Shown piece after piece: positions 62,651 through 64,000 of a DNA stretch of 64,000 nt. Every line of letters starts with the position of its first letter. The first letter of the stretch is position 1. Source of the stretch: Glandiceps talaboti. Taxonomy: Eukaryota > Hemichordata > Enteropneusta > Spengelidae. The notes below the pieces were generated by a model, which made no database searches, was not told where the DNA came from, and saw nothing but the letters and a program-made list of their open reading frames with translations. The stretch spans positions 17,672,822 to 17,736,821 of the forward strand of contig NC_135570.1 in the NCBI RefSeq assembly GCF_964340395.1. Direction: 5' to 3'. Both the position numbers and the translations under genes were made by a program.

Positions 62651-62970
62651 TTAAGTGCCTAAATTCCCACTGTGCTGAAAGTACTTTACAATTTATTACT
62701 CCTGGCATGGACCCATAATGGCACAGCAGACCTATACTTCAATTCCCAGGGGAACATACAATGCATTGCAGCCTCTATCTATGAGTACATACATTTAAAA
62801 TATTCACATTGCAACTATCCTACCAGGTCCCAATTATACAGCTGGGTTGAGTGGCTTACATTCATGGCTCAAAGGACTTTAGCCATTATAAATTGGAAAC
62901 AAATGAGGCTTGAATCTGCAGCCTGCAAATTCATAGCCGGCAACTCTAACCACTCAAGCATCATGACTAT
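62651..62970 (-). mobile_element. tRNA-derived SINE, minus strand
   Basis: Read on the minus strand from about 62967, the sequence begins like a class II tRNA (Ser/Leu type). It has an A box (tgcttgagtggt, complement of 62949-62960) and a B box (agattcaagcc, complement of 62907-62917), with normal spacing. The body continues to about 62651, near agtactttacaatttattac. The 180-codon plus-strand ORF crossing it (62672-63214) is incidental. No target duplication could be fixed. Confidence 0.6.
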
Positions 62971-63235
62971 GTGGTTTATAGATTATGTTAGGTTGGATTT
63001 ATCATTCATTACCAGTCTGAATCAAGAGACAATTGTTGTGTGGAAATTTGTGAACATTTGTTCATTCCAGGGATATTGGAAACTTCCAGGGATATTGGAA
63101 AAACTAATCTTAGAAAATAGCGCCAATACCGCAGTAGCACAACTGTACAGTTTTTCAAAATTATTTATCCACCTGCTGATCCATACTAGGTATAGGTGTT
63201 TACTTACTGAGTGATTATCCAGTTGCCTATCCAAC

Positions 63236-63850
63236 CATGTTGTTATCTTTGCAATATACACACTCATTTGGCTGTTGCTATGGGCATGGTCATGTTACTA
63301 GACATATTTGCATACATTTTTTAAAATTTTTGTTCATTTGGCTTTATGAATACCTGATGGTATCTTTGTGATATACATATAGCTGTTGTTATGGGTGTGG
63401 TCTTGTTGCTAGGTATATTTGCATATCTGCATACATTGTTGAATGTTTATTCATTCGTCTATAAATCCCTGTTATCTTTGCAATATATGTGATCATTTGG
63501 CTGTTGCTATGGGAATGGTATTGTTGCTAGGCACATTTACATACATTTTTTGAACGCTTATTCAGTTGTCTATTAATCCTTGTTATCTTTGCAATACATG
63601 TGATCATTTGGCTGTTGCTATGTGTGTGATCTTGTTGCTAGGTACATTTGCATACACTTTATGAATGTATGTTCACTTGTCTAAGAATCCCTGTTATCTT
63701 TGTGATGTACACAGTTGTTTGGCTGTTGCTATGGACAATCTTCATAGTTGCTAGGGATATTTGCATACATTTTTGAATGTTTACTCACCTACCAGATGAT
63801 ATTTTAGCAAAACATACTGCCATTTGGTTGTTGCTAAGGGCGTGGTCATG
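63236..63850. repeat. ~110-bp tandem repeat, five to six diverged units
   Basis: Each unit contains ttatctttgcaatatacat, tttggctgttgctatggg, tggtcttgttgctaggtaca, tttgcatacatttt and gaatgtttattcat. Unit starts are near 63241, 63360, 63471, 63580 and 63692, with a sixth, shortened one near 63790. Units are roughly 80 % alike. Confidence 0.88.
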
Positions 63851-64000
63851 GTTGCTAGGGCAATTGTGTCAAAATATTTTGAAGAAAATCTGCAGAATAT
63901 CACTTTTAGAAACATCTCACCAAAGTTCAGTCTCATTGACACTTGTTGAGACAAGTTTTTGACCAAAATTCACATTTTTACACCTAATTTGCATATCACG
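63851..64000. other. window end, nothing identified
   Basis: No supported feature. Confidence 0.4.

Noticed and set aside
62672-63214. 180-codon plus-strand ORF
   Set aside because: It starts with a non-ATG codon, runs antisense through the SINE and has no domain; composition matches noncoding surroundings.

Overview
This is a eukaryotic, almost certainly metazoan, AT-rich genomic window dominated by repeats. I found no intact protein-coding gene. All recognisable coding sequence belongs to broken transposable elements: a CR1/L2/Rex1-type LINE, a DIRS-type tyrosine-recombinase retrotransposon, a Ty3-like gag and a LINE endonuclease remnant. DIRS plus CR1/L2-type LINEs, dense minisatellites and tRNA-derived SINEs fit a marine invertebrate (mollusc, hemichordate, lancelet or similar). 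The species cannot be fixed from the sequence alone.

About 28 kb (roughly 43 %) is tandem repeat, in more than a dozen families, mostly with 32-49 bp periods. In order: a 35-bp array (1-2252), a 34-bp array with a three-unit higher-order pattern (2455-3545), a 34-36 bp array (6793-7433 and 12110-12414, split by a transposon), a 12.9-kb 77-bp satellite (14345-27199), a 49/40-bp array whose unit contains a perfect tRNA-type A box (28785-30261), two adjoining related 46- and 47-bp arrays (30868-32924), a 36-bp array (33683-34895), a 48-bp array (35352-36274), a 44-bp array (45668-47115), a 41-bp array (53599-55832), and smaller arrays of 43, 32, 55 and about 110 bp.

Mobile elements lie between and inside these arrays. 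A 4.7-kb DNA transposon (termini CCCTTACC/GGTAAGGG, 2-bp target duplication) is present twice in the same orientation (7434-12109 and 36877-41641). It encodes no recognisable transposase but carries a CpG-rich promoter-like core and spliceable gene-like exons. A LINE reverse transcriptase lacking its endonuclease sits exactly between the 77-bp and 49-bp arrays (27200-28784). A DIRS-type element (about 47.5-53.5 kb) is interrupted by a 2532-bp element with 455-bp terminal inverted repeats and a 5-bp ATATA duplication (47934-50465). Removing that insert restores one DIRS reading frame, so the order of events is clear. Decayed LINE endonuclease and gag fragments occupy 57.9-59.2 kb, and a tRNA-derived SINE on the minus strand lies near 62.65-62.97 kb.

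The remaining stretches (3.5-6.2, 12.8-14.3, 42.9-45.7, 55.8-57.2 and 59.7-61.8 kb) are AT-rich sequence in which I see no supported gene; one weak exon candidate is at 61049-61336. Unit lengths, copy numbers and identities were counted by eye and are approximate unless given as exact.
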